Shown: piece after piece, positions 32,687 through 40,249 of the stretch
Numbering within the stretch: the first letter of the stretch is position 1
How the letters are laid out: each line of letters begins with the position of its first letter
Virus record (IMG/VR): IMGVR_UViG_3300042485_000448
Location: 1 to 47,621 of that record
DNA: 47,621 bases
From: a virus
Reading direction: 5' to 3' (one strand)
Notes under the pieces: generated by a model
Told to the model about the DNA's origin: nothing
Database searches by the model: none
The model's input: the letters and a program-made list of their open reading frames with translations, nothing else
Program-made: the position numbers and the translations under genes

Positions 32687-33099
32687 TAGTTTGTAACATC
32701 CTCAATCAGGGTAATCTTGCCTTGAGCAACTGTCCATACAAGGGTATTTTGTGGAAGACGTAGTTCAATGTCAAATATGTCATCTGTTCTTAACTGTGCA
32801 GTTTGTGCTGCAGTTAGATTAACCTTAAACTCTCCGTCTTCATCATCTTGGTCTTGTGCTGGATTAATTGTAAAAATTAATGTTGCAGTGTCCGTAATTA
32901 TTTGAGGATCAACTATTGTGGTTGGTCTCTTAAACTCTGCCTCTATTGTCCAATCAGAAATAGTTAAAGGCTGCTTTGTATCATCTGTTAGGTAGATCTT
33001 AAATGATGCTGTATCGCCTTTTACGATAGTCCAGTTAACAAATGGTGGCTTTTCACCAATGTCGTATGTAGATGCGCCTTGACCTCTTAAAGTTGCCAT
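32686..33099 (-). CDS. BppU-N-like baseplate domain protein
   Basis: 137 aa from ATG 33097-33099, which overlaps the upstream stop as TAATG; an ATG at 33129 would add 10 residues inside the previous gene. The pattern VNWTIVKGDTASFKIYLTDD, then LTISDWTIEAEFKR and VWTVAQGKITLIED, is the immunoglobulin-like fold of baseplate upper protein N-domains. Two related proteins are encoded at 39872 and 41074. It may attach fibres to the baseplate. Confidence 0.65.
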   Translation of the reverse strand: MATLRGQGASTYDIGEKPPFVNWTIVKGDTASFKIYLTDDTKQPLTISDWTIEAEFKRPTTIVDPQIITDTATLIFTINPAQDQDDEDGEFKVNLTAAQTAQLRTDDIFDIELRLPQNTLVWTVAQGKITLIEDVTN

Positions 33100-33626
33100 T
33101 ATGCCAAACCTGCTTTCATTGATCCCCACGTTCCATTGCCTTTTGGTTGTCCAACAATAATTATTCCAGTTGATGCATTTGATTTAGCAACTACTGCTAC
33201 CGCACCTGATCCACCTGCTGGGATCGTATCTGTAAGTCCTCCACCATTTGCAACATATAATATTTCTCCAGCGGTATAAGAAGAAGTGTCAATGTCCTCA
33301 AACACTCCAGAGATAATAATTACTCCATTTGCGTTATTTGCAATTGATGCTTGTGTTATTCCTACCACTGGAAATGTTGCTAGATCATCTGAGTCAGATT
33401 TTGCAATTAATGGTTTTGTTGAATACCCTGAAATATATACAGGAGTTCCTTTTGCAATTGTTGCACCTGTTGTATTTCTAACTTCAAGTGAAATAAAAGG
33501 AAGACCAACGTTTGAAATAACATCTTCTATTTTTTCTGCTAATGACTGAATATCCTCATGGACATTTACAGGGTCAGTTAAAAGGGGGTAAGGAAGATCA
33601 TAAGTTGTAGTTGCACCAGTAGCCAT
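33099..33626 (-). CDS. tail/baseplate protein with YISGYS-type barrel
   Basis: 175 aa from ATG 33624-33626. The frame is open to an ATG at 33656, but a TGGTATAAT box lies between the two, 10 nt before 33626, so the shorter form is preferred. The N-terminus (TTTYDLPYPLLTDPVNVHED IQSLAEKIE) resembles attachment segments of phage fibres. The rest is a beta unit (ATIAKGTPVYISGYS, FPVVGITQASIANNANGVII, GEILYVANGGGL) like fibre-associated capping domains. The function is inferred. Confidence 0.6.
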   Translation of the reverse strand: MATGATTTYDLPYPLLTDPVNVHEDIQSLAEKIEDVISNVGLPFISLEVRNTTGATIAKGTPVYISGYSTKPLIAKSDSDDLATFPVVGITQASIANNANGVIIISGVFEDIDTSSYTAGEILYVANGGGLTDTIPAGGSGAVAVVAKSNASTGIIIVGQPKGNGTWGSMKAGLA

Positions 33627-33636
33627 AGTACTTATT

Positions 33637-33645
33637 ATTATACCA
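33637..33645 (-). promoter_or_regulatory. near-leaderless promoter, 175-aa gene
   Basis: TGGTATAAT on the minus strand, 10 nt before the ATG at 33626. It is the first promoter of the minus-strand run left of the lysin gene. Confidence 0.5.
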
Positions 33646-33691
33646 CTTCCCCGCATAAAAATTAAAAAGTTATTAAAATGTTATCCAAAGT

Positions 33692-33721
33692 TTGACTTTA
33701 AAGCCAAATTCATGTTATAAT
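33692..33721 (+). promoter_or_regulatory. sigma70-type promoter of lysin gene
   Basis: TTGACT (33692-33697), 18-nt spacer, TATAAT (33716-33721) with TG upstream of the -10. It is the only promoter in the middle of the window with both a good -35 and -10. Expected start is near 33728. Confidence 0.7.
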
Positions 33722-33727
33722 TAATAC

Positions 33728-33751
33728 ATGCTACTAACAAGTAGCATTTTT
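33728..33751 (+). promoter_or_regulatory. 5'-terminal hairpin in lysin leader
   Basis: ATGCTAC pairs with GTAGCAT around a 6-nt loop, beginning at the expected first transcribed base and followed by TTTTTAG. It may stabilise the mRNA or act as an early attenuator. The SD TAGGAGG follows at about 33758. Confidence 0.5.
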
Positions 33752-33772
33752 AGTCTCTAGGAGGTTTTTATT

Positions 33773-34318
33773 ATGAGAAGAGATTTAAAGGCTTGGATTG
33801 GAATCCTAGCATTGGTAGGGGTTGTTGCACCATTTAGCAACTTTGCCAATGCGTCAAGTACGGAAAATAACTTACTAATTAAACAGGCTGAAAACCCTGC
33901 TGCCACCCACAAGGTGGCTTTTGTTGTTTCTAAAGCAAAAATGTTAGAACGTTATGAAAACAAAACACATCTTACAGATGTTGAATTAAAAGACCTTCTT
34001 CACCTTGTTGGGTTTAGAGGTAATGATTTAGTAGTGGCTTGGGCTATTGCCAAGAAAGAATCTAATGGTCGTCCTTTAGCATTTAACGGAAACCATAAGA
34101 CTGGGGACTCATCCTACGGGGTGTTTCAAATTAATATGATTGATAACTTGGGTCCAGACAGACGAGATAAGTTTGATCTTGACTCTAACGCTGAATTATT
34201 TAATCCAGTAAAAAATGCTGAGATTGCATACTATATGTCTAGGGGTGGAGAAGATTGGTCTTCTTGGAAAGGCATAACACCTAAAACTAGAATGTGGATG
34301 AATAAATTTCCTAAATAG
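33773..34318 (+). CDS. secreted lytic transglycosylase / lysin
   Basis: 181 aa. Residues 1-27 form a Sec-type signal peptide (RR..K, hydrophobic WIGILALVGVVAPF, cleavage after FANA). The C-terminal ~100 residues are an SLT/lysozyme-like domain: catalytic Glu96 in AIAKKESNGRPLA, SYGVFQINM at 114-122, and AYYMSRGGEDWSSWKG. It cleaves peptidoglycan glycan strands. It is the only plus-strand gene between 1 and 43.7 kb, with its own promoter and terminator. A signal peptide suggests export without a holin. A virion or superinfection role is less likely. Confidence 0.85.
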   Translation: MRRDLKAWIGILALVGVVAPFSNFANASSTENNLLIKQAENPAATHKVAFVVSKAKMLERYENKTHLTDVELKDLLHLVGFRGNDLVVAWAIAKKESNGRPLAFNGNHKTGDSSYGVFQINMIDNLGPDRRDKFDLDSNAELFNPVKNAEIAYYMSRGGEDWSSWKGITPKTRMWMNKFPK

Positions 34319-34335
34319 TTTTATACAAATAAAAT

Positions 34336-34366
34336 ACCCCCTTGGAGAAATCCTTGGGGGTTTTTA
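34336..34366 (+). terminator. terminator between convergent lysin and minus genes
   Basis: ACCCCC pairs with GGGGGT, with a GG/CC extension inside, and is followed by TTTTATT. On the other strand the tract ATTTTATTT follows the same stem, so it may serve both directions. Confidence 0.85.
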
Positions 34367-34403
34367 TTATTTATATTTTGTTTTATTTTTTATTGAAATT
34401 TAC

Positions 34404-34691
34404 TTAAGGCTCAAGAGTATCAAAAATTTCTCGGATAACCCAACCTTTAATGTCTTCATTCCAAACATGTGATGGCCCTGGAGATGGTGGCATAAATTTT
34501 TGAGTAGATTCATCATAAACATTTCCAATTCTTGAATTTACTTCTTCATATTCTTCTGTTAACTCTAGGACTGTGGGCTGACTTAACAATATTGCAGCCA
34601 ATCTTTCATCTGTATGTAAAACATCCATTACAACGTTATCTGTAATAACTGCTAACTTGTTTGGTGTAAGATTATTATTATTTTCTGACAC
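34404..34691 (-). CDS. small fibre-cassette partner protein (paralogue 3)
   Basis: 95 aa with a GTG start; SD AGGAGAT. Core shared with the other three partners: KLAVITDNVVMDVLHTDERL and AAILLSQPTVLELT, then FMPPSPGPSHVWNEDIKGW. It follows the Cys-rich adhesin at 34704 by 12 nt and is the last gene before the convergent terminator. Confidence 0.62.
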   Translation of the reverse strand: MSENNNNLTPNKLAVITDNVVMDVLHTDERLAAILLSQPTVLELTEEYEEVNSRIGNVYDESTQKFMPPSPGPSHVWNEDIKGWVIREIFDTLEP

Positions 34692-34703
34692 TTGTTTTAT
34701 CTC

Positions 34704-35642
34704 CTATAGTACTGTCGTTACACTAAAATTACTTACAGAAGAGCCTTGGTTTGATCCACCATCACTATGAAAGATTCCAACTCCAGGACCCTTAGTTGGG
34801 GTTGTTGCTGTATATGCTCCAGTATGTAATAAACTGCCACCTTTATTTGCTGCAGAATATACTGAGTATGTAATTACGTTTCCTACAGTTGAAATTGCTA
34901 TTGATCCTGCAGAAGCAAATGCAGATGTGTTTGTATTGTACTCTGTATTTACTACCGTTCCTGAATTATTTAGTAACTTAAAGTTAGAAAGGTAGTTAGT
35001 TCCTGAAAATGACTGGGTAGTTGACGAACATCCATATGCAGTAACTGAGTCTCTGTAATTAGGCTGCCCACCATAGTATTGGCAAGCACCCTGTCCAATT
35101 TCAGCAACCTGAAATGTATTTGATGTTGTAGTCCATGTCTGATAGCCACGACCATAATTGCAATAAACATACCAAACGTAGTAACTTGATGATTGGTTAC
35201 AACCACCACATGCTCCAAAACAACTTCCTGGACAACCACCTGCCTGTAGGCCAGATCCTCCTCCAGTGCAAGTTGAATAGTTATAAGAACTAGTTGAGTT
35301 TGATGTTGTTGATGCCCACCAGTTGTTAGCATCTGTTACCCAAAATGCTAGTCCAACTCCTGAAGTGTTTCCTGTATCAACCTGAAGATTTGAAATAACT
35401 GTTGCATCTAAGTCTACAACAGCAATATTGTTTCCTGATGCTGCGGCGTTTGAAGAACCAGCACTTCCATTTCCTTGCCAGGTTCCTCTAACATTTTTCC
35501 ACACAGCCTTACCATCGCTTGATGTTCCAAGGGAGCCAGAGGTTGTTCTATTTAAAGAATCAAGAAAAGCAAGTAATATGTTCTTGCCAAAACGGCCAAA
35601 ACCTCTTATGGAACCCCCACCACGAGAACCCATCATTGGCAT
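34704..35642 (-). CDS. Cys-rich variable adhesin-like tail protein (paralogue 2)
   Basis: 312 aa. N-terminus MPMMGSRGGGSIRGFGRFGK and C-terminal SIAISTVGNVITYSVYSA are conserved with the two other copies. The central insert differs and is rich in Cys, Gly, Tyr (TCTGGGSGLQAGGCPGSCFG, then ACGGCNQSSSYYVWYVYC). The pattern of constant flanks and a divergent Cys-rich centre implies a displayed, diversifying loop on a jelly-roll scaffold. It has the same promoter and leader as the other copies. Confidence 0.72.
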   Translation of the reverse strand: MPMMGSRGGGSIRGFGRFGKNILLAFLDSLNRTTSGSLGTSSDGKAVWKNVRGTWQGNGSAGSSNAAASGNNIAVVDLDATVISNLQVDTGNTSGVGLAFWVTDANNWWASTTSNSTSSYNYSTCTGGGSGLQAGGCPGSCFGACGGCNQSSSYYVWYVYCNYGRGYQTWTTTSNTFQVAEIGQGACQYYGGQPNYRDSVTAYGCSSTTQSFSGTNYLSNFKLLNNSGTVVNTEYNTNTSAFASAGSIAISTVGNVITYSVYSAANKGGSLLHTGAYTATTPTKGPGVGIFHSDGGSNQGSSVSNFSVTTVL

Positions 35643-35667
35643 TTATAAATCTCCTTATGTTGTTTTT

Positions 35668-35676
35668 ATTATATCA
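35668..35676 (-). promoter_or_regulatory. extended -10 box, adhesin cassette 2
   Basis: TGATATAAT on the minus strand, 25 nt before the ATG, followed by AAAAACAACATAAGGAG, almost the same leader as cassettes 1 and 3. Confidence 0.6.
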
Positions 35677-35695
35677 TAATTTATTTTAAAATAAA

Positions 35696-36040
35696 CTAGG
35701 ACTGTAAATTCCAAGAAATTGTTTCCTCATCCCAAGTATAACTTCTTCCATCTATTGGAAACTCTACTGGTGCTCTCCAGCGACTTCTTTCTTGATCAAA
35801 AATCCAAGACTCATATGGTTTTGGTTCTCTAAATTCTCCAGTTATTTGATCATAACTGTAACCTATGTCCGTTGTTGAACTTCCATCTGGTCCAGTAACA
35901 TCAACCATAGTTGGTTGGCTTAAAAATATTGCAGCAAGCCTTTCATCTGTACCTACAATGTCAACAACCTCACCATCAATTATAAATGCTACCTTTTTTG
36001 GTGTTAGTTGATTTATTTCTTCTTCTGTCATCTCACTCAT
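35696..36040 (-). CDS. small fibre-cassette partner protein (paralogue 4)
   Basis: 114 aa, the longest member. Core KKVAFIIDGEVVDIVGTDER and LAAIFLSQPTMVDVT, then two copies of a Trp unit (REPKPYESWIFDQERSRW and SYTWDEETISW), where the other members have one or none. SD GGGAGAA. It follows the adhesin at 36089. Confidence 0.62.
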   Translation of the reverse strand: MSEMTEEEINQLTPKKVAFIIDGEVVDIVGTDERLAAIFLSQPTMVDVTGPDGSSTTDIGYSYDQITGEFREPKPYESWIFDQERSRWRAPVEFPIDGRSYTWDEETISWNLQS

Positions 36041-36088
36041 ATGTATTCTCCCTATATTTCCTAGTAGTTAAGTTCTATCATTAAAGTT

Positions 36089-36997
36089 TTATGCGGTTAC
36101 GGTTACTTCAATATTATTTAATGTGCTGCCTTGTTCTGTTATAGATGTTCCTTTAAATAGACCTATCTTATTTCCTTTTATTGGACTAGATGGAGTATTT
36201 GATCCAGATGCGAGTAGGGATCCACTTTTTCCTGTACCGCTGTAAAAACTATAAGATATTGTGTCACCTGATGTACTAATTGCAATTGAGTTAGTCTTAG
36301 AATAGGCTGAACTGCTAGAGTTATAGTTTGAACTTATTAATTCAGTTTCTGATCCAGATTCAACTTTTTTTAAATTTACTCTTGATGTATAGTTTGATGT
36401 AACAATTGTTTGATTTCTAGTACCATTTGTGTAAAAGGAGGTGCTCCATTGTACTCCTGGATTCCAGCCTGATCCAAAATTATAACAACAGTTATTGCCC
36501 GAGCAATATGCATATTGACCAAAGCCTGGTCCGTAGCATTCCCACTCTGGAACACTGTAAGAATTTCCATTTGCACAAAATCCAGAATAATTATTCTGTC
36601 CAGAATTTGTTGATGCTAAAGAGCATGTTGTAGATGAAGAAGTTGTTAAATTATAAGATGGAAAAATAGCATAGTAGTTATTAGCATCTGTTACCCAGAA
36701 AGATAACCCTACTCCTCCGCTTGCATTAACATCAACTTGTGCATTTGTAATTGTTGATCCATCAAGAGTTATTGTTGTAATACTATTATTAGATGCTGCA
36801 TCTGCGTTAATTGCAGAAGAGCCATTTCCAATCCAGGCTCCTCTTATATTTGACCATATTCCCTTGCCATCACTTGATGTTCCCAAAGTTCCAGAGGTTG
36901 ATCTATTAAGGTTGTCTATAAAGGATAAAAGCAAGGCTTTGCCAAAACGACCAAACCCTCTTACAGATCCACCTCCACGAGCACCCAGCAATGGCAT
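36089..36997 (-). CDS. Cys-rich variable adhesin-like tail protein (paralogue 3)
   Basis: 302 aa. N-terminus MPLLGARGGGSVRGFGRFGK is identical over 18 or more residues to paralogue 1, and FWVTDANNYYAIFPSYN and the C-terminal SIAISTSGDTISYSFYS are also close. The central segment (SGFCANGNSYSVPEWECYG, YAYCSGNNCCYNFGSG) is unrelated in sequence except for its cysteines. Paralogues 1 and 3 are closer to each other than either is to paralogue 2. Confidence 0.72.
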   Translation of the reverse strand: MPLLGARGGGSVRGFGRFGKALLLSFIDNLNRSTSGTLGTSSDGKGIWSNIRGAWIGNGSSAINADAASNNSITTITLDGSTITNAQVDVNASGGVGLSFWVTDANNYYAIFPSYNLTTSSSTTCSLASTNSGQNNYSGFCANGNSYSVPEWECYGPGFGQYAYCSGNNCCYNFGSGWNPGVQWSTSFYTNGTRNQTIVTSNYTSRVNLKKVESGSETELISSNYNSSSSAYSKTNSIAISTSGDTISYSFYSGTGKSGSLLASGSNTPSSPIKGNKIGLFKGTSITEQGSTLNNIEVTVTA

Positions 36998-37023
36998 TTT
37001 ATAAAACTCCTTATGTTGTTTTC

Positions 37024-37032
37024 ATTATAACA
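37024..37032 (-). promoter_or_regulatory. extended -10 box, adhesin cassette 3
   Basis: TGTTATAAT on the minus strand, 26 nt before the ATG, with the shared leader GAAAACAACATAAGGAG. Confidence 0.6.
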
Positions 37033-37041
37033 TTATTTTGT

Positions 37042-37341
37042 TTAAGGATTTAATAACTGATCTAACTTTTCTTCAATTCTTAAAAGTCTCTCTGAATCTG
37101 CCTGTGCTTGTGCAACTAAGGCTTCTTGTCTAGCAACTTCTTCTAGTTGTGCTTGTTCTGATGCCTGAATTTCTAGCACATGTGAATCTGCCCATGAATT
37201 AGCATCTGCAGAACTTTCAAAGAATTCACCTTCTTGTGACCCAGGTCTAGAAAGTTGTTTGATAACTGGACTTCCATCAATGTCAATCCAGGCTACATGC
37301 TTTCCTTCTTCTTGAGTTACTCTTACTGTATATTCTCTCAT
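37042..37341 (-). CDS. small protein with C-terminal coiled coil
   Basis: 99 aa. The N-terminal ~55 residues are a small alpha/beta unit (EYTVRVTQEEGKHVAWIDID). The rest is a charged helix (VARQEALVAQAQADSERLLR, IEEKLDQLLNP) likely to form a coiled coil. SD AAGGAGA with the same AACATAAGGAG word as the adhesin leaders. It sits between the Kelch protein and an adhesin. The function is unknown. Confidence 0.6.
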   Translation of the reverse strand: MREYTVRVTQEEGKHVAWIDIDGSPVIKQLSRPGSQEGEFFESSADANSWADSHVLEIQASEQAQLEEVARQEALVAQAQADSERLLRIEEKLDQLLNP

Positions 37342-37350
37342 TTTTTCTCC

Positions 37351-38262
37351 TTATGTTTGGTTGTTTCTATAAATTGTTCTTTGGTAACTTACTCCTGTAT
37401 CTGGACCAGTACCTTGTCCTGCAAAATTAAAAATTTGATTAAGATATGTTACTGCAGATCCAAAATATCTTCCGTATGGAAGAGGTGTTTCTACTTGCCA
37501 AGTTGCTCCATTTGCATCTGTTGAATGAACTAAAGCGTGTGGAAAAAAATCTGAAACACCTTGTCCGCCCATAATATAAAACCTACCATTAAGAACAGTA
37601 TTTGCTGAATATCTAGCAGTTACTGGAGGACTTGTTAATGCAGTAAAATTGACTCCATCAAATTTATAAAATGCAAGAAAACTCAATAAATAAATATTGC
37701 TTCCAATTGTTTTTGCCGCATTTGATGTATTTGCAATGAATGCTGGAGTATTTCCTCCATTTATCCATGAAGATCCGTTATATGATTCCCAGTTAGTACC
37801 CCCTTCATTGGAGCCATTACCAAGGCCACCAAAAGCATATAAAGTTGATCCAATTTTTGCTAATCCACCTTGCCTTCTTCCTTTATTTGTGCTTGCAATT
37901 GCTGTCCAACTACTTGCAGTTCCATTTGTTATATATGAAGTTGCTGAAGCAGTTCCCCCTCCAATAAAATAAAAATATGGAGTTAAAAATTCAGCGACTT
38001 GAACATCTGCTGCTAATGGATAGGTTGTACCAGCGGTCCAAGCATAGCCAGTCGATGGTGATAAATAAAACATATTGGTTCCACTTAATGTTGAACCATT
38101 ATAGTCTAATCCAGAAAGTAGATTTGTTCCATCTGTAACAGAAACTACTCCATATGCGTTTGTCCAATACTGGCTTGATCCACCTACAAATCCAGTAGAC
38201 CATGTTGCACTCAGTGGTAGTGATTTTTGTTTTCTAGTTAATAGAATAATGTGTGGAAGCAT
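37351..38262 (-). CDS. Kelch-like beta-propeller tail protein
   Basis: 303 aa. At least four Kelch-type blades: PYFYFIGGGTASATSYI, STLYAFGGLGNGSNEGG, GRFYIMGGQGVSDFF and NQIFNFAGQGTG, each a hydrophobic strand ending in GG or AG, followed by a Trp strand (SSWTAIAST, NWESYNGSSW, ATWQVETPLP). Propellers in phage tails usually bind receptors. The start shares one base with the stop of the 342-aa fibre (TAATG), so the two are co-translated and may form one fibre. Confidence 0.75.
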   Translation of the reverse strand: MLPHIILLTRKQKSLPLSATWSTGFVGGSSQYWTNAYGVVSVTDGTNLLSGLDYNGSTLSGTNMFYLSPSTGYAWTAGTTYPLAADVQVAEFLTPYFYFIGGGTASATSYITNGTASSWTAIASTNKGRRQGGLAKIGSTLYAFGGLGNGSNEGGTNWESYNGSSWINGGNTPAFIANTSNAAKTIGSNIYLLSFLAFYKFDGVNFTALTSPPVTARYSANTVLNGRFYIMGGQGVSDFFPHALVHSTDANGATWQVETPLPYGRYFGSAVTYLNQIFNFAGQGTGPDTGVSYQRTIYRNNQT

Positions 38263-39290
38263 TAGATTGCTCCAAATGCTGTTCCACCATAAATAGTTGT
38301 TCCACCGTCACGAGTTAAAAATGTAAAGACTGTTTTTTTGCTTGCCGTTGTTGATGGTGCAGTTCCACCATCCCAAACCACTGCTGCTGGCCATGTTAAT
38401 GCCAAAGTTCCAGATCCACGGTCTACTTCTACTTGCCAAGCATGTGCTGTTCCGCTTGTTGCAAAACCCGTAAAGGTAATTGTCATTGCTGAGACAGTGT
38501 TTGCAGAGTTATTTAAAACATAATATGAATCTGTATTTACTGCAATTGATGGAGTTGCAGATGCTGTGGCAACAGTTGTAGATGGATGAAGATTCTTGTA
38601 AGTATATCCACCACCATCTATCTGTGCTCCTAAACTTATTGTTGCTGTATTGATTATTGGGCTAGTTAAAGTCTTGTTTGTTAAAGTTTCTGCTCCTGCA
38701 ATTGTTGCAAAATCTGCATCTGACATTGCAGTATTAAATTGTGCCTTAGTTCCTGTTAATGTGTTATTTGTAAGAGAAATTGACTTGTTTGTGAGGGTCT
38801 CAGTACCTGCTAGTGTTGCAAAGTCAGCATCAGATACTGCTGTGTTAAATTGTGCAATTGTACCTGTCAATGTGTTAGTTGCAAGAGAAACTGACTTATT
38901 TGTAAAAGTAACCGTATTGGTAGCAGTAATTTCTGGCGCAGCCCACTTAATTCCAAGTGTTTGTGAAGAGTCTGCAGTTAATATAAAGTTATTACTTCCT
39001 ACTGTAAGATTATCTACTGTATCATTTGCAGAGCCTACTAACAAATCACCCTTGGCATCAATTATAGATTTTGATATTCCACCTGCTGGATCAAGTGCTG
39101 TAATTTGTGATTGAATGTCATTTAAGGTATATGCAATAGATGGGTTTACTAGGTTTGCGGTATTAGCATTAGCACTATTGTATTCTGCTGATCCGTAATG
39201 ATATAATTTAAAGGCAGCCTGAATATCAGCATTGTCTGCATACCCTGGAATTTTTGTGGAGTATATTGCTCCTATTGATTCTGCTGCCAT
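38262..39290 (-). CDS. tail fibre protein with two long internal repeats
   Basis: 342 aa. IDAKGDLLVGSANDTVDNL and ILTADSSQTLGIKWAAP match a module in the 707-aa fibre. Two ~40-residue repeats follow (NTLTGT-AQFNTA-SDADFAT, TLTNKS/T). The C-terminus (VVWDGGTAPSTTASKKTVFT and GGTTIYGG) is the same tip type as in the 483-aa fibre. It has its own -10 box and SD GAGGTG. Likely the stalk of the propeller protein downstream. Confidence 0.78.
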   Translation of the reverse strand: MAAESIGAIYSTKIPGYADNADIQAAFKLYHYGSAEYNSANANTANLVNPSIAYTLNDIQSQITALDPAGGISKSIIDAKGDLLVGSANDTVDNLTVGSNNFILTADSSQTLGIKWAAPEITATNTVTFTNKSVSLATNTLTGTIAQFNTAVSDADFATLAGTETLTNKSISLTNNTLTGTKAQFNTAMSDADFATIAGAETLTNKTLTSPIINTATISLGAQIDGGGYTYKNLHPSTTVATASATPSIAVNTDSYYVLNNSANTVSAMTITFTGFATSGTAHAWQVEVDRGSGTLALTWPAAVVWDGGTAPSTTASKKTVFTFLTRDGGTTIYGGTAFGAI

Positions 39291-39307
39291 GTCATTTCAC
39301 CTCATTC

Positions 39308-39316
39308 ATTATATCA
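39308..39316 (-). promoter_or_regulatory. extended -10 box for 342-aa fibre
   Basis: TGATATAAT on the minus strand, 17 nt before the ATG at 39290. It overlaps the last codons of the upstream gene. Confidence 0.55.
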
Positions 39317-39872
39317 TGACCGATACAAAAATATTAACAGAAACCTCTGCATCAAGTGGACCCCAAGTTCCATCATATTCAGAAGCCTCAAGATTTATAA
39401 TTAAATCTGTTCCAGATATCTGAATAGATGAAATAGAAGATGCTAATGGGTTTGCATTTTGAATTGAATATTGCACATTAAAGTTTTCAGCCGTAAGTCC
39501 TGCAGCAGTTGATATATCTGTTATTGGAATAAGTATAGATCCATTTCCAGCATATGCACTTGTTCCTGAAGCAAAAGTTACTGTATGAAGTTTAGAATAA
39601 ATTGTTGGATTAATCTTTAAAACCTCAACCCAAGAGTTTCCTCCAGGCTCAGATACATATTGATATAGGTATCCATAGTCTTCTCCAGGTGCTGTATTAA
39701 TATACATGTCATTTAGTATTTGGCCTAGTCCAGAAATTAAATTTGGATTTCCAATACCCACAAAAAACTTACTGCCACGAGTTCCTGTTGGACCAATGTC
39801 CACAAGCAATTCTACTGTTGATGGTCCAGATAAAACAGTTAAATCATCATTTGATAAAACAACATCTGCCAC
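39309..39872 (-). CDS. baseplate/fibre protein
   Basis: 187 aa. A short collagen-like turn (GPTGTRGSKFFVGIGNP) is followed by beta structure (YLYQYVSEPGGNSWVEVLK) and a C-terminal unit with INLEASEYDGTWGPLDAEV. Its ATG is adjacent to and overlaps the stop of the BppU-like gene upstream. Pairing of a BppU-like domain with this gene suggests a baseplate peripheral component. Confidence 0.6.
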   Translation of the reverse strand: MADVVLSNDDLTVLSGPSTVELLVDIGPTGTRGSKFFVGIGNPNLISGLGQILNDMYINTAPGEDYGYLYQYVSEPGGNSWVEVLKINPTIYSKLHTVTFASGTSAYAGNGSILIPITDISTAAGLTAENFNVQYSIQNANPLASSISSIQISGTDLIINLEASEYDGTWGPLDAEVSVNIFVSVMI

Positions 39873-40225
39873 TATACGGCTCCAGTGATATCGTTTGTTA
39901 CTGAAATAGAACCAGTTAGAAGTGTATAAATAATACCTGCACCGTTATCAATTTGAACGTCATAAACATATGTAGTTCCGCCAACTAGTTGTCTTCCTTG
40001 ACTGCCCGTAATAGTGCATGTAATAATGTCATTTGCTGTATCTACCGTTGCAGTTGCAGCAATCTGAGTTCCAGTGCTTCCACGGACATTTGCTATAGTA
40101 AAGTCTGCATTGCCTGCATAAGCATCAAGTGCAAAGGTTGTTCCATTTGCATTTTTTGGACGGATTACAAATTGATACGTGTCCCCACGATAGTAACTAA
40201 AATTATATGTACCTGGAAATGCCAT
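39872..40225 (-). CDS. BppU-N-like baseplate domain protein (second copy)
   Basis: 117 aa: YNFSYYRGDTYQFVIRPKNA, then NADFTIANVRGSTGTQIAAT and TTYVYDVQIDNGAGIIYTLL. The R/KGDT-F pattern and closing strand are shared with the proteins at 32686 and 41074. SD AGGAGG. Confidence 0.65.
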   Translation of the reverse strand: MAFPGTYNFSYYRGDTYQFVIRPKNANGTTFALDAYAGNADFTIANVRGSTGTQIAATATVDTANDIITCTITGSQGRQLVGGTTYVYDVQIDNGAGIIYTLLTGSISVTNDITGAV

Positions 40226-40240
40226 TATTCCTCCTGCTTT

Positions 40241-40249
40241 ATTATACCA
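40241..40249 (-). promoter_or_regulatory. extended -10 box for 117-aa gene
   Basis: TGGTATAAT on the minus strand, 15 nt before the ATG at 40225 and immediately after the stop of the collagen-like gene. Confidence 0.55.

Noticed and set aside
26645-36997. Diversity-generating retroelement acting on the Cys-rich adhesins
   Set aside because: No reverse transcriptase, template repeat or adenine-specific substitution pattern can be seen in the window. The variable inserts differ wholly, not at scattered adenines.
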